A stretch of DNA of 27,342 nucleotides from Brooklawnia sp050943675 (GTDB taxonomy: Bacteria > Actinomycetota > Actinomycetes > Propionibacteriales > Propionibacteriaceae). Within the stretch, counting starts at the first letter, position 1; each line of letters starts with the position of its first letter. The notes beneath the pieces are model-generated. The model was given only the letters and a program-made list of their open reading frames with translations. It made no database searches and was not told where the DNA came from. The position numbers were made by a program, and so were the translations under genes. This document shows, in pieces, positions 8,255 to 14,682 of this stretch. Location: the NCBI GenBank assembly GCA_050943675.1, contig JBMNPP010000010.1, positions 1 through 27,342 on the forward strand, read 5' to 3'.

Positions 8255-9154
8255 TCAGACAGTCAGGTACTTGACCACCAGCGCCAGCACGATCAGTGCA
8301 GTGACTGCTGCCATTCCCGGCCAGGTGATCGATGACTTGTGCTGGGTTCGGCGTCTGATGTCGAGCGCCACCACCCCAGTGGCCATGGCACCGGCGATGA
8401 GGCCACCCAGGTGGGCCTGCCAGGCGATGTTCGGGAAGATCACGGCCATCACGACATTCAGCCCGAGCAGCACCCAGATCGACGTGAGAGGCCGACGCAA
8501 CAGCCAGGCCAGCACCAGGTAGGCACCGAACAACCCGAAGACGGCGCCCGAGGCGCCCAGCAAGCCCGAGTTCCAGTAGCGGCCGGTCGGTGAGGCGAAC
8601 AGGACGAACATCGCCCCGCCACCCAGTGCCGAGATCAGGTAGACAGCCAGGAATCTTGCCCTGCCCAGGATGGGCTCGAGGTAGCGTCCCATCAGCCAAA
8701 GCGTCAGCATGTTGAAACCGATGTGGGTGAACATCGTGCGCGAGTGGCCGAAGGCCGAGGTGATGAACCGCCACGGCTCGCTGGCCCCCAGCGCGGGGAT
8801 CAACGTCACCAGGTCGTTGATCTCGAACGAGATGTTCTGCAGCATCCAGACCAGCACACAGATGGCGATCAGCAGGTTGGTTACCGGGGTCTGGGCCTGC
8901 GTCAGTGAATTGCGGTACCCGGATGATGGCGCCGGCTGGTTGAACCAGCGTTCAGGATCACGTTTGCGGGCCTCAGGAGTGGGCCGCCGGGGTGTAGCGG
9001 GCCGCGGAGGTGGGGTTGGCGCGCGGGGAGGTTCAGCGTTGCCGGACGGCTGGGGTGGCCGAGCCTGCTCAGCCGGCGCATTGGGGATGGATTCCTCAAA
9101 GTCAGGCGGCAAGAAATCCGGCCATTGCGGGTTCTCGCGCTGAGGATTGTCCAT
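8255..9154 (-). CDS. Rhomboid-family intramembrane serine protease
   Basis: A 299-residue membrane protease with the rhomboid fold. An N-terminal cytoplasmic region of about 85 residues is rich in Pro and Arg and has no evident domain. The membrane core runs from about residue 91 to the C-terminus. The catalytic serine is S202 in GASGAVFG and the catalytic histidine is H248 in WQAHLGG; the HxxxN motif of TM2 is H144 and N148 (HIGFN). A WR pair (128-129) sits in the L1-like loop. The gene begins 4 bases beyond the FMN reductase stop and has its own predicted promoter inside the end of that gene. The substrate cannot be read from the sequence. Confidence 0.94.
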   Translation of the reverse strand: MDNPQRENPQWPDFLPPDFEESIPNAPAEQARPPQPSGNAEPPRAPTPPPRPATPRRPTPEARKRDPERWFNQPAPSSGYRNSLTQAQTPVTNLLIAICVLVWMLQNISFEINDLVTLIPALGASEPWRFITSAFGHSRTMFTHIGFNMLTLWLMGRYLEPILGRARFLAVYLISALGGGAMFVLFASPTGRYWNSGLLGASGAVFGLFGAYLVLAWLLRRPLTSIWVLLGLNVVMAVIFPNIAWQAHLGGLIAGAMATGVVALDIRRRTQHKSSITWPGMAAVTALIVLALVVKYLTV

Positions 9155-9158
9155 TGGT

Positions 9159-9767
9159 TCAGCCTAGCTCGGCAAGCATCGCCTCAAAATCCTTGGTCAA
9201 CGTGAAGTCGTCATCCGGCTGGACCCGGGCGCGCGAAGCGCCGGTGGTCTGGTGGCCGATGTCGGCGACCAGTGCGTCGGCTGCCCGCCCGATCCGCTCG
9301 TTGAGGCCCCGCGGGTCAGACCAGTCGTCGGTGGCGGCATACACCGGCCACGGCAGGGGACGGGCCCGCAGGTAGAAGAACAACGGCACCAGGGTCTGGT
9401 CAATGGCCAGGCTGTGCCGGGGCGTGCCACCTGTTGCGCCCAGCAGCACCGGTACATCGGCCAGCGTGCCCTCGTCCAGCACATCGAAGAAGAGCTTGAA
9501 CAGGCCCGAATAGGCGCCATTGAAGACCGGGGTGACCGCGATCACAGCGTCCGCCTGCGAGACCTGGGCGACCGCCTGGCTCACCTCGGGGCTGCGCAGG
9601 CCACTGGTGGTGGCATTGAGCAGGTCATGGGCCAGTTCGCGGACGTCGATGAGTTCGACCTCGGCCCGGGGCGCCCGCTCGCGGACCGCCTCGGTGAGGC
9701 GATCAGCGAGCTTGCGGGTGGACGAGGGATTGCTTGCGCCAGCACTGATGGCCAGGATTCGTGTCAC
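9159..9767 (-). CDS. NADPH-dependent FMN reductase, CE1759-type
   Basis: A 202-residue flavodoxin-fold FMN reductase likely to supply reduced FMN to the monooxygenase encoded just upstream. The N-terminal phosphate-binding region is SAGASNPSSTRKLADRL (residues 8-24). Further family features are VTPVFNGAYSGLFKLFFDVL and the GATGGTPRHSLAID segment. The start is GTG 9767, which overlaps the monooxygenase stop by 4 bases (GTGA), so the two are translationally coupled. The pair matches what I know as CE1758/CE1759 neighbours in corynebacteria and other actinobacteria; the assignment comes from recalled family similarity and gene order. Confidence 0.9.
   Translation of the reverse strand: MTRILAISAGASNPSSTRKLADRLTEAVRERAPRAEVELIDVRELAHDLLNATTSGLRSPEVSQAVAQVSQADAVIAVTPVFNGAYSGLFKLFFDVLDEGTLADVPVLLGATGGTPRHSLAIDQTLVPLFFYLRARPLPWPVYAATDDWSDPRGLNERIGRAADALVADIGHQTTGASRARVQPDDDFTLTKDFEAMLAELG
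9161..9166 (-). promoter_or_regulatory. -10 box of a predicted leaderless rhomboid transcript
   Basis: TAGGCT followed by 6 bases and then ATG 9154 on the minus strand. The box lies within the last codons of the FMN reductase gene, giving the rhomboid gene a promoter independent of that operon. Confidence 0.5.
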
Positions 9768-10909
9768 TTGTATTCCACTCCCTTGCCGGTGACCGCATCA
9801 CCGGGGGCATAGACGGTCGAGTCGGTTTCGCCGCCGGCTGCAGTCACCAGGGCCGAATGGGTCGGGGCATCGGGCACATCGGCCGGCCGGCCCTCGGCGA
9901 ACCCGGCTCGCAGGTCGGGCAGGATCTCACCGAGCAGGTCGAGCTGCTCGAGAACAGTCTTCAGTGGCAGGCCGGCGTGGTCGACAAGGAACAACTGCCG
10001 CTGGTAGTCACCCACCGATTCACGGAACGACAGGGTGCGCTCCAGCACCTGCTGCGGGCTGCCCACCGTGAGCGGGGTCGAAGAAGTGAACTCCTCCATG
10101 CTGGGCCCGTGCCCGTATACCGGTGCATTGTCGAAGTAGGGCCGGAACTCCCGCCAGGCGTCCTGCGAGTTGGGCCGCATGAAGAACTGCCCACCCAGGC
10201 CGACGATCGCCTGGTGGTAGGCGCCGTGACCATAGTGCTCATAGCGGGTCCGGTACAGGTCGATCATGCGTTTGGTGTGGCTCATCGGCCAGAAGATGTT
10301 GTTGTGGAAGAAGCCGTCACCGTAGTAGGCGGCCTGCTCGGCGATCTCGGGGGAGCGGATCGAGCCGTGCCAGACGAACGGCGCCACCCCATCAAGCGGC
10401 CGCGGTGTCGAAGTGAACCCGGCCAGCGCGGTGCGGAAGCGTCCGGACCAGTCGACATCGGTCTCACGCCACAGCCGGTGCAGCAGCGCGTAGTTCTCGA
10501 CTGCCAACTGGATGCCATTGCGGATGTCCTGGCCGAACCAGGGATAGACCGGTCCGGTATTGCCCCGGCCGAGCATCAGGTCAACCCGACCATCAGCCAG
10601 GTGCTGCAGCATCGCGAAATCCTCGGCGATCTTGACCGGATCGTTGGTGGTGATCAAGGTGGTTGCCGTCGAGAGGACGATGCGCTCGGTCTGGGCTGCG
10701 ATGTAGGCAAGCGTGGTGGTCGGTGACGAGCTGAAGAACGGCGGGTTGTGGTGCTCGCCGATGGCGTACACGTCCAGGCCGACATCCTCGGCCTTCCTGG
10801 CGATGGCCACGGACGCCTTGATGCGTTCGTGCTCGGTCTGCGTCCGGCCCGTTGTCGGATCGGTGGTGATGTCGCTGACGGAGAAGACTCCGAACTGCAT
10901 CTGGCTCAC
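9764..10909 (-). CDS. LLM-class flavin-dependent monooxygenase, CE1758-type
   Basis: A 381-residue luciferase-like (TIM-barrel) FMN-dependent oxidoreductase. Typical features are the opening QFGVFSVSDI, the segment YAIGEHHNPPFFSSSP (residues 49-64), the IVLSTATTLITTNDPVKIAEDFAMLQHLADGR region with its conserved LGRGN nearby, and a PF00296-like C-terminal half. The substrate is unknown. GTG 10909 is chosen as start because GGGAG (10916-10920) lies 6 bases upstream; ATG 10900 would be a shorter alternative. It is the first gene of a two-gene unit with its FMN reductase. A 19-bp palindrome lies 17 bases upstream of the start, pointing to control by a MarR-type repressor not encoded here. Confidence 0.93.
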   Translation of the reverse strand: MSQMQFGVFSVSDITTDPTTGRTQTEHERIKASVAIARKAEDVGLDVYAIGEHHNPPFFSSSPTTTLAYIAAQTERIVLSTATTLITTNDPVKIAEDFAMLQHLADGRVDLMLGRGNTGPVYPWFGQDIRNGIQLAVENYALLHRLWRETDVDWSGRFRTALAGFTSTPRPLDGVAPFVWHGSIRSPEIAEQAAYYGDGFFHNNIFWPMSHTKRMIDLYRTRYEHYGHGAYHQAIVGLGGQFFMRPNSQDAWREFRPYFDNAPVYGHGPSMEEFTSSTPLTVGSPQQVLERTLSFRESVGDYQRQLFLVDHAGLPLKTVLEQLDLLGEILPDLRAGFAEGRPADVPDAPTHSALVTAAGGETDSTVYAPGDAVTGKGVEYK

Positions 10910-10925
10910 TGGTATCTCCCAAGTA

Positions 10926-10944
10926 ATTTAGTGTTCAACTAAAT
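10926..10944. promoter_or_regulatory. MarR-type operator upstream of the flavin monooxygenase pair
   Basis: A perfect inverted repeat with arms ATTTAGT and ACTAAAT separated by 5 bases. It is A/T-rich in otherwise G/C-rich DNA, sits 17 bases upstream of the GTG start, and has the size and spacing of MarR-family operators. In Corynebacterium glutamicum the oxidant-sensing MarR regulator RosR is reported to control genes of this type, which makes redox control plausible here (inference). Confidence 0.6.
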
Positions 10945-11030
10945 AACAGACTCGGTAGAGCATCTATTCCCGGCTGATCCAGGCTGCCCCGGAGCCAGTC
11001 GGGACCAGGGCCGTGCTGCAGCAGTGTGGC

Positions 11031-12542
11031 TCAGCTCAGGCCCAGTTGATGGGTCTGGCGGTAACCGGTGTCGTGGTCGATCAAGGTCACCGAGACGATG
11101 CCGTGCCGGTCGATGGCATAGCTCTCTTCGATCCAGTCGCCGTCGCCGGTACGCCAGACATCAAGCTGGCTGAGGTTGACGTCTGGATCCTGCAATTCAG
11201 GTGCGAACGGGAAGAGCACGTCGTCAAAGGGCACCATGTTGCCGGCGGGGTGGCCGCCAACCAGTTCAGCGCATTCGACGAATCGGTACCAGCCGATGTT
11301 GTGGGCGGCCCGGTAGGAGCGGTTGACCCGTACCTCGGCATCGTTCTCTACCACCTGGTCGCGGTCGAAGATGCTGTCGAAGGCCAACCGCTGCCCGCCC
11401 TCGTCCTCACGGAAGACCCCGAAGATCCGGGACAGCCGATCAGTGATGGTGTAGCCGGATTCCGGGTCAGCGGCGATGGCCAGCCCGATGGCGGCAGAGG
11501 CGGCTGGATAGGGAGAGCGATACACCCGGCGGCCGAACTGCTCACGCAGCAACCGTGGCACCAGCGGCAGGACGCTGGCCCCACCCACCAGGTACAGCCC
11601 GGCGATCTGGCTCAGGTCGGGCTCGCCGTCCTCAAGCCCGTCCACCAGGGGGCTCATGGCATTGATGCTCTTCTCGACAAGCGGGGTGGCGGCCTCGTAG
11701 AAGTCATCGACAGGGATGGTCACCGTCTGGTCGCCGACCTCAAGGATGATTCGCCGGGATTGCGGGACCAATTGTTCCTTTACCGCCTGGGCCTCGCTGA
11801 GCAGCTGGAAGTACCCGTCGACCCCGAGTTCCTCATTGCTGATGCCCGCCCTGTCGCAGGCCAGGTCAGCCAGCACCAGGTCGAAGTCGTCGCCGCCCAA
11901 CTGGTTGATGCCGTTGGAGCCGAGTACGGCATGCGAGCGGTCGTGGATCGAGATGAGGGAGGCGTCAAAGGTGCCGCCTCCCATGTCGTAGACGACCAGC
12001 CGGCTGCGACGCGCACTGGGGGTCGCTGCCAACCGGTGGGTGTATTCGAAACCGGCGGCCGACGGCTCGTTCATCATCGCCGTCACCGGGAAGCCTGCCT
12101 GACGGAAGGCTTCCAGCGTCAGGAAGCGCTGGGCGCTATTGGCGTGCGCGGGTACTGCGATGACCATCGAAGTGATTGGGTCCTCAGCCAGCAGGTGCGC
12201 GATTGTCGAGCGGTGGTACAGCGCGTCATGGACTTCACGCAGGTAGGTGACCAGCACATCCAGTACCGAGAACTGCTCGGTGCCGATCGTGACGACAGTA
12301 GCGGTGTTCACCGCCGGTGAGGCCAACAGTCGCTTCACCGATCGCAGCGTCGGTGCACCCGACGCGCGAGCGGTGCGGGCAGCGAACCCGGCCACCAGAC
12401 CGTTTTCGGTCTGGGCTATCAGCGAAGGCATGAACTCGTGCGCATCACCAGTGGTGTCGGTGAACGCGACGATGGGGAAGTTACCGCGGTCAGCGTGAGC
12501 CACCACGGTGCGTGTAGTACCGAAATCAATGCCCAAATGCAT
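11031..12542 (-). CDS. Hsp70-family protein lacking the lid domain
   Basis: A 503-residue Hsp70/DnaK-like ATPase, distinct from housekeeping DnaK (about 610-640 residues). The ATPase domain is complete: phosphate-1 motif GIDFGTTRT (residues 4-12), AVPAHAN (129-135), phosphate-2 motif YDMGGGTFDASL (185-196), GINQLGGDDFD (211-221) and the adenosine region YLVGGASVLPLV. Residues after about 380 look like a degenerate substrate-binding beta domain (YAIDRHGIVSVTLID resembles the FDIDANGI...VSA strand pair), and then the protein stops; no alpha-helical lid and no EEVD-like tail follow. ATG 12542 is favoured over the upstream in-frame GTG 12566 because TAGTGT lies 7 bases before it. It follows the decarboxylase operon on the same strand behind a strong hairpin. 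The client is unknown. Confidence 0.9.
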   Translation of the reverse strand: MHLGIDFGTTRTVVAHADRGNFPIVAFTDTTGDAHEFMPSLIAQTENGLVAGFAARTARASGAPTLRSVKRLLASPAVNTATVVTIGTEQFSVLDVLVTYLREVHDALYHRSTIAHLLAEDPITSMVIAVPAHANSAQRFLTLEAFRQAGFPVTAMMNEPSAAGFEYTHRLAATPSARRSRLVVYDMGGGTFDASLISIHDRSHAVLGSNGINQLGGDDFDLVLADLACDRAGISNEELGVDGYFQLLSEAQAVKEQLVPQSRRIILEVGDQTVTIPVDDFYEAATPLVEKSINAMSPLVDGLEDGEPDLSQIAGLYLVGGASVLPLVPRLLREQFGRRVYRSPYPAASAAIGLAIAADPESGYTITDRLSRIFGVFREDEGGQRLAFDSIFDRDQVVENDAEVRVNRSYRAAHNIGWYRFVECAELVGGHPAGNMVPFDDVLFPFAPELQDPDVNLSQLDVWRTGDGDWIEESYAIDRHGIVSVTLIDHDTGYRQTHQLGLS

Positions 12543-12549
12543 GTGGGCA

Positions 12550-12555
12550 ACACTA
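12550..12555 (-). promoter_or_regulatory. -10 box of a predicted leaderless Hsp70-like transcript
   Basis: TAGTGT followed by 7 bases and then ATG 12542 on the minus strand. No Shine-Dalgarno is present at the usual distance. Confidence 0.5.
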
Positions 12556-12581
12556 TCCCGCAGCACCGCGAACAGCCGACA

Positions 12582-12606
12582 GGGACCGGCCTGTTGGCGC
12601 GGTCCC
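12582..12606 (-). terminator. Strong hairpin after the decarboxylase operon
   Basis: The arms GGGACCG and CGGTCCC enclose a further GCC/GGC pair with a 4-base loop and one bulged base, a 10-bp stem in total. It lies about 30 bases past the mmdB stop and upstream of the Hsp70-like gene's own -10 box. There is no T-run, but stem strength and position favour termination of the operon. Confidence 0.5.
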
Positions 12607-12637
12607 CGTCGAATGGGATTGCTGATAGGGCGAGCTT

Positions 12638-13771
12638 CTAGACGACACCAGACATCAGTGCCAGCAGCACACCACCGGCCATCGCCGAAGCGACCTGACC
12701 AGCAGCGTTGGCACCCATGGCGTGCATCAGCACGAAGTTCGAGTTGTCCTCACGAGAGACTTCCCTCTGCACGACACGGGCGGCCATCGGGAAGGCCGAG
12801 ATGCCGGCAGCACCGATGAGCGGGTTGAACTTGCCACCGCTGAAGAGGTTCATCAACTTGCCGAACAGCACACCGGCTGCGGTGTCGAGGACGAACGCGC
12901 CCAGACCCAACAGCAGGATGAACAGCGTCTTGATCTGGATGAACTCAGAGCCGACCATGGTCGAGCCGATCGCCAGACCGAGGAACAGCGTCACGACGTT
13001 GTTCAGCTCGTTCTCGGCGGCACCGGTCAACCGCTGGACGACCTTCGATTCGCGCATCAGGTTGCCCAGCATCAGCGTGCCGATCAACGGCAGTGCGAAG
13101 GGCACCAGGATGCCGACGATGATCGTCACGATGATCGGGAAGATGATGCGAGTGCGCTGGCTGATCTCACGCGAGGTATACGGCATCTTGATCTGCCGTT
13201 CCTTCTTGGTGGTCAACAGCCGCATGATCGGCGGCATGATGATCGGCACCAGCGACATATAGCTATATGCGGCCACCGTGATCGGGCCCAGCAGGTGCGG
13301 GGCCAGTTGGGCAGATACATAAATCGATGTCGGACCGTCAATGGCACCGATGATGCCGATGGAGGCGGCCTCGGGCCTGGTGAAGCCGAGCAGCAGCGCG
13401 AGGATCAGCGTCAGGAAGATGCCGAATTGGCCGGCAGCACCCAACAGCACCATCTTCGGGTTTTCCAACAGTGGTCCGAAGTCGGTCATCGCGCCGATAC
13501 CGATAAAGATCAGCAGCGGAAACAACTCGTTTCCGACACCAACGTCGTAGAAGAGCTGGAGCATGCCGGGTTCGTCCGGGGTGCCAACCAGCATCGACAG
13601 CGGCAGATTGGCCAGGATGCAACCCGAACCAATCGGCAGCAGTAGCAGCGGCTCGTACTCCTTGGAGATCGCCAGGTACACCAGCAGGATGCCGATGGCA
13701 ATCATCACCGCACCCTGCCAGCTGAGGTTGTAGAAGCCGGCCAATAGTTCCTGGATCAAAGATGCATCCAT
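12638..13771 (-). CDS. mmdB: Sodium-ion-translocating decarboxylase, beta subunit
   Basis: Membrane subunit that decarboxylates carboxybiotin and exports Na+ (OadB/MmdB/GcdB family). It has 377 residues from ATG 13771, which has AAGGA 6 bases upstream; an in-frame TTG at 13777 would overlap the preceding stop. It is strongly hydrophobic with about ten membrane segments. The conserved GAIDGPTSIYVS (residues 143-154) includes D145, equivalent to the essential Asp203 of Klebsiella OadB. The C-terminal signature includes FNPLIGAAGISAFPMAARV (315-333) and NFVLMHAMGANAAGQVAS. It is the last gene of the mmdA-oadG-biotin carrier-mmdB unit, 2 bases after the carrier stop. Family members cannot be told apart by substrate on beta-subunit sequence alone; substrate is inferred from the alpha subunit. 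Confidence 0.95.
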   Translation of the reverse strand: MDASLIQELLAGFYNLSWQGAVMIAIGILLVYLAISKEYEPLLLLPIGSGCILANLPLSMLVGTPDEPGMLQLFYDVGVGNELFPLLIFIGIGAMTDFGPLLENPKMVLLGAAGQFGIFLTLILALLLGFTRPEAASIGIIGAIDGPTSIYVSAQLAPHLLGPITVAAYSYMSLVPIIMPPIMRLLTTKKERQIKMPYTSREISQRTRIIFPIIVTIIVGILVPFALPLIGTLMLGNLMRESKVVQRLTGAAENELNNVVTLFLGLAIGSTMVGSEFIQIKTLFILLLGLGAFVLDTAAGVLFGKLMNLFSGGKFNPLIGAAGISAFPMAARVVQREVSREDNSNFVLMHAMGANAAGQVASAMAGGVLLALMSGVV

Positions 13772-13773
13772 CT

Positions 13774-14277
13774 TCAATCCTTTGCGAACCGCAGCAGCAC
13801 CTGGCCGTACTTGACCTGATCGCCCTGCGCGACGTCGACCGACTCCACCACACCAGTGCGGCTGGCGTGCAGGTCGTTCTTCATCTTCATTGCCTCCAGC
13901 ACCATCACCACGTCACCCTTGTTGACGCTGGCACCAGGGGCGACATTGATCTCGAGGATCACCCCTGGCATTGGTGCACTCATGGAGTAGGCCAGATCGG
14001 TACCACCGGCGACCGCCGGGGACGGGGTACGTGGGGTAGCTGCCTTCACTGTCTGCGAGACCTTCGGAGCCACCGGTACCTGGGCCGCCGGAGGCTGGGC
14101 GCTCTTGCCAAGAACCTCCATCTCGGGAGTGATGGCCGCTTGCGCGGTGTCACCGTGGGCGGTCAGCGTGACGTCGACGACCTGCCCGTCGATCGTCACC
14201 TGGAACTCGGTGGCCGAGATGTCATCGATGTCGATCTCGTATTCATTGTTGTTGACAGTCAGTTGATAGTGACGCAC
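13774..14277 (-). CDS. mmdC: Biotin carrier subunit of the decarboxylase
   Basis: A 167-residue biotinyl carrier. The N-terminal part (about residues 1-40, MRHYQLTVNNNEYEID) resembles the start of transcarboxylase 1.3S and decarboxylase gamma subunits. A Pro/Ala/Val linker follows (about 60-95), then a biotinyl domain with MPGVILEINVAPG and EAMKM at 129-133; K131 is the predicted biotinylation site, about 37 residues from the C-terminus as expected. GTG 14277 is preferred because AGAGGAG lies 6 bases upstream. ATG 14283 overlaps the oadG stop as ATGA but abuts the Shine-Dalgarno with no spacer. The carrier shuttles the carboxyl group between MmdA and MmdB. Confidence 0.95.
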   Translation of the reverse strand: MRHYQLTVNNNEYEIDIDDISATEFQVTIDGQVVDVTLTAHGDTAQAAITPEMEVLGKSAQPPAAQVPVAPKVSQTVKAATPRTPSPAVAGGTDLAYSMSAPMPGVILEINVAPGASVNKGDVVMVLEAMKMKNDLHASRTGVVESVDVAQGDQVKYGQVLLRFAKD

Positions 14278-14279
14278 TG

Positions 14280-14678
14280 TCATCTCCTCTGGGTGTTGTG
14301 CATCTGGGTCTGGCGTCCCATCGCCACCCAGCGGCTCGCCCAAAGACGCGAGCCTGGAGCATGGACGCGGTGTGAGGGTGCCGCCTGTTTGCGGCGAACG
14401 TCGGCGTGGACCGCTACGGCCACCGAGATGGCCGCGATCTGCTCTGGGGTCAGACCGCTGGCATCAGCGATCGTCATCCAGGCGTTCGGGTCTGCTTCGA
14501 CCGCAGGCGGTTCTGCCTGGGCAGGCAGTTCGGCAGCCTCGGGTGCGGCCTCGATTTGTGTGGGCTCCTTGTCGGTGCGACCCAGCAGCATCAAGACCAG
14601 CATCAGTGCGATGAGCATGAGGAATACCGACCCCATGCCCAACAGCATCATCTGTAAACCCCAACCAAGGTTCTCCAT
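14280..14678 (-). CDS. OadG-like small membrane subunit of the decarboxylase
   Basis: A 132-residue protein with one N-terminal transmembrane helix (about residues 8-33, rich in Met and Leu). A Glu/Pro/Ala linker follows (about 36-66), then a helix LTPEQIAAISVAVAVHADV (76-94) and a basic C-terminal tail ending WASRWVAMGRQ and beyond. This is the architecture of sodium-pump gamma/delta subunits (OadG, MmdD), which hold the membrane and soluble parts together; the Trp/Arg-rich tail resembles the end of acyl-CoA carboxylase accessory subunits. It starts 4 bases after the mmdA stop with no good Shine-Dalgarno, so translation is probably coupled. Its end overlaps or abuts the carrier gene. Low sequence conservation is normal for this subunit; the call rests on architecture and position. 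Confidence 0.85.
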   Translation of the reverse strand: MENLGWGLQMMLLGMGSVFLMLIALMLVLMLLGRTDKEPTQIEAAPEAAELPAQAEPPAVEADPNAWMTIADASGLTPEQIAAISVAVAVHADVRRKQAAPSHRVHAPGSRLWASRWVAMGRQTQMHNTQRR

Positions 14679-14682
14679 GGCA

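Noticed and set aside
11013..12320. Long plus-strand open frame opposite the Hsp70-like gene (about 435 codons)
   Set aside because: It mirrors a gene with clear Hsp70 motifs, its translation has no recognisable domain, and long antisense frames are expected in DNA this G/C-rich. The same applies to the long antisense frames over gcvP, pfp, the monooxygenase, mmdB/mmdC, sqdB, the kinase-like gene and the sirtuin.
11031..12542. Housekeeping DnaK
   Set aside because: Too short, no lid, a degenerate substrate domain, and no grpE, dnaJ or hspR neighbours.
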